Positions 63,599-64,000 of a stretch of 64,000 nt of DNA are shown here, piece after piece. Numbering within the stretch: the first letter of the stretch is position 1; every line of letters begins with the position of its first letter. The notes beneath the pieces were generated by a model that was not told the origin of the DNA, made no database searches, and saw only the letters and a program-made list of their open reading frames with translations. Location of the stretch: assembly GCA_029572815.1 (NCBI GenBank), contig JAKPUQ010000089.1:124001-188000 (forward strand). The letters run 5' to 3'. The DNA is from Bacillota bacterium (GTDB taxonomy: Bacteria; Bacillota; Clostridia; Oscillospirales; Ruminococcaceae). A program made the translations under genes and the position numbers.

Positions 63599-64000
63599 AT
63601 GGATAATAATTACAACAACGACAACAATCAGCAGAATATGTCTACTGATCCTTACGCACAGGGCGGCGGATATGTTCAGGATCCTTACAACAACGGCGGA
63701 CTTGAGCCCCAGGGAAGCAAGGGCATGGCTATCGCTTCAATGGTTCTCGGTATCTGTGCTATCGTTATCGGATGCTGCATTACTTATGTAGGTATCGTCT
63801 GCGGTATCATCGCTATCGTTCTCGGCTTTAATGTTAAGAAGAAGGGCCTTCCCGGTCAGGGTCAGGCTACAGCCGGTATCGTTTGCGGTATCATCGGTCT
63901 CGCACTTGGCGTTCTCGGCATCATTCTCGCTGCAGTTGCAGGTAACTCACTCAAGGAGTGGGCAGAGAGCCTTCAGGACGGCGCTCTTTTCATCAAGTAA
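63599..64000 (+). CDS. DUF4190-type small membrane protein
   Basis: A 133-residue protein with an Asn/Gln/Gly-rich cytosolic N-terminus (about 1-38), then two membrane spans (about 40-67 and 80-105) with the family repeat SKGMAIASMVLGICAI and QATAGIVCGIIGLALG. Function is unknown; such proteins are common in Firmicutes. ATG at 63599 has GGGAGG eight bases upstream. The stop codon is exactly the last three bases of the window. The operator-like promoter suggests specific regulation. Confidence 0.8.
   Translation: MDNNYNNDNNQQNMSTDPYAQGGGYVQDPYNNGGLEPQGSKGMAIASMVLGICAIVIGCCITYVGIVCGIIAIVLGFNVKKKGLPGQGQATAGIVCGIIGLALGVLGIILAAVAGNSLKEWAESLQDGALFIK

Overview
The window looks like chromosome of an anaerobic, fibre-degrading Firmicute of the Ruminococcus (Oscillospiraceae) type, close to R. 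flavefaciens or R. champanellensis. The evidence is dockerin-bearing secreted proteins (a CBM22-GH10-CBM22-dockerin-GH43 xylanase and a CAP-dockerin protein), a lipoprotein with a cohesin-like module, Firmicute sporulation genes (sipL-spoIVA), DUF families common in clostridia, and strong AGGAGG-type ribosome binding sites. The species is inferred. No phage, insertion sequence or CRISPR array was seen.

Layout. 1-3063 (minus): metH (cut by the window edge) behind pheA. 3290-9645 (plus): a recombination and housekeeping run of ruvC, ruvA, an sseB-like gene, ruvB, a C39-like cysteine peptidase candidate, a divergent glmM, a membrane protein and an rRNA-type methyltransferase. 9758-16982: a DUF6440 protein, a lipoprotein, the ECF transporter module ecfA1-ecfA2-ecfT, a YfhO protein and truA. 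17029-22280: a DUF5711 protein, a CvpA-like protein, clpE and the cohesin-like lipoprotein. 22345-27889: DUF4317, NUDIX and hypothetical genes, then sipL-spoIVA. 28112-34811: a divergent xylan/xyloglucan locus (GH10/GH43 xylanase on minus, GH31 alpha-xylosidase on plus). 34910-41026: two CPBP membrane proteases and a heterodimeric ABC exporter. 41152-47062: secreted and lipid-anchored proteins, including a Cthe_2159-type polysaccharide-binding protein and the CAP-dockerin protein. 47244-52294 (minus): an ABC permease, ATPase, response regulator and histidine kinase module. 52607-54455: two uncharacterised proteins. 54556-54878: tRNA-His, tRNA-Arg and tRNA-Gly. 56149-63362: an unusual operon joining two sugar-importer permeases to an HlyD-type adaptor, a MacB-like ectodomain protein and a very large solute-binding lipoprotein. 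63599-64000: a DUF4190 protein.

The genes suggest a cell that degrades plant fibre outside the cell and imports the products. The xylanase and the CAP protein carry dockerins, the lipoprotein could hold such modules at the membrane, the alpha-xylosidase acts on imported oligosaccharides, and the last operon resembles an oligosaccharide importer with extra envelope-spanning parts.

Caveat on sequence quality: six genes appear interrupted by eight single-base indels, nearly all in short homopolymer runs (near 25235, 26754, 37952, 38548, 48014, 49985, 51435 and 52712). Restoring one base each gives full-length family members. Sequencing or assembly error is the simplest explanation, so I give these genes as single loci and note the break. 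Start codons were chosen from ribosome binding site spacing and often differ from the longest reading frame.
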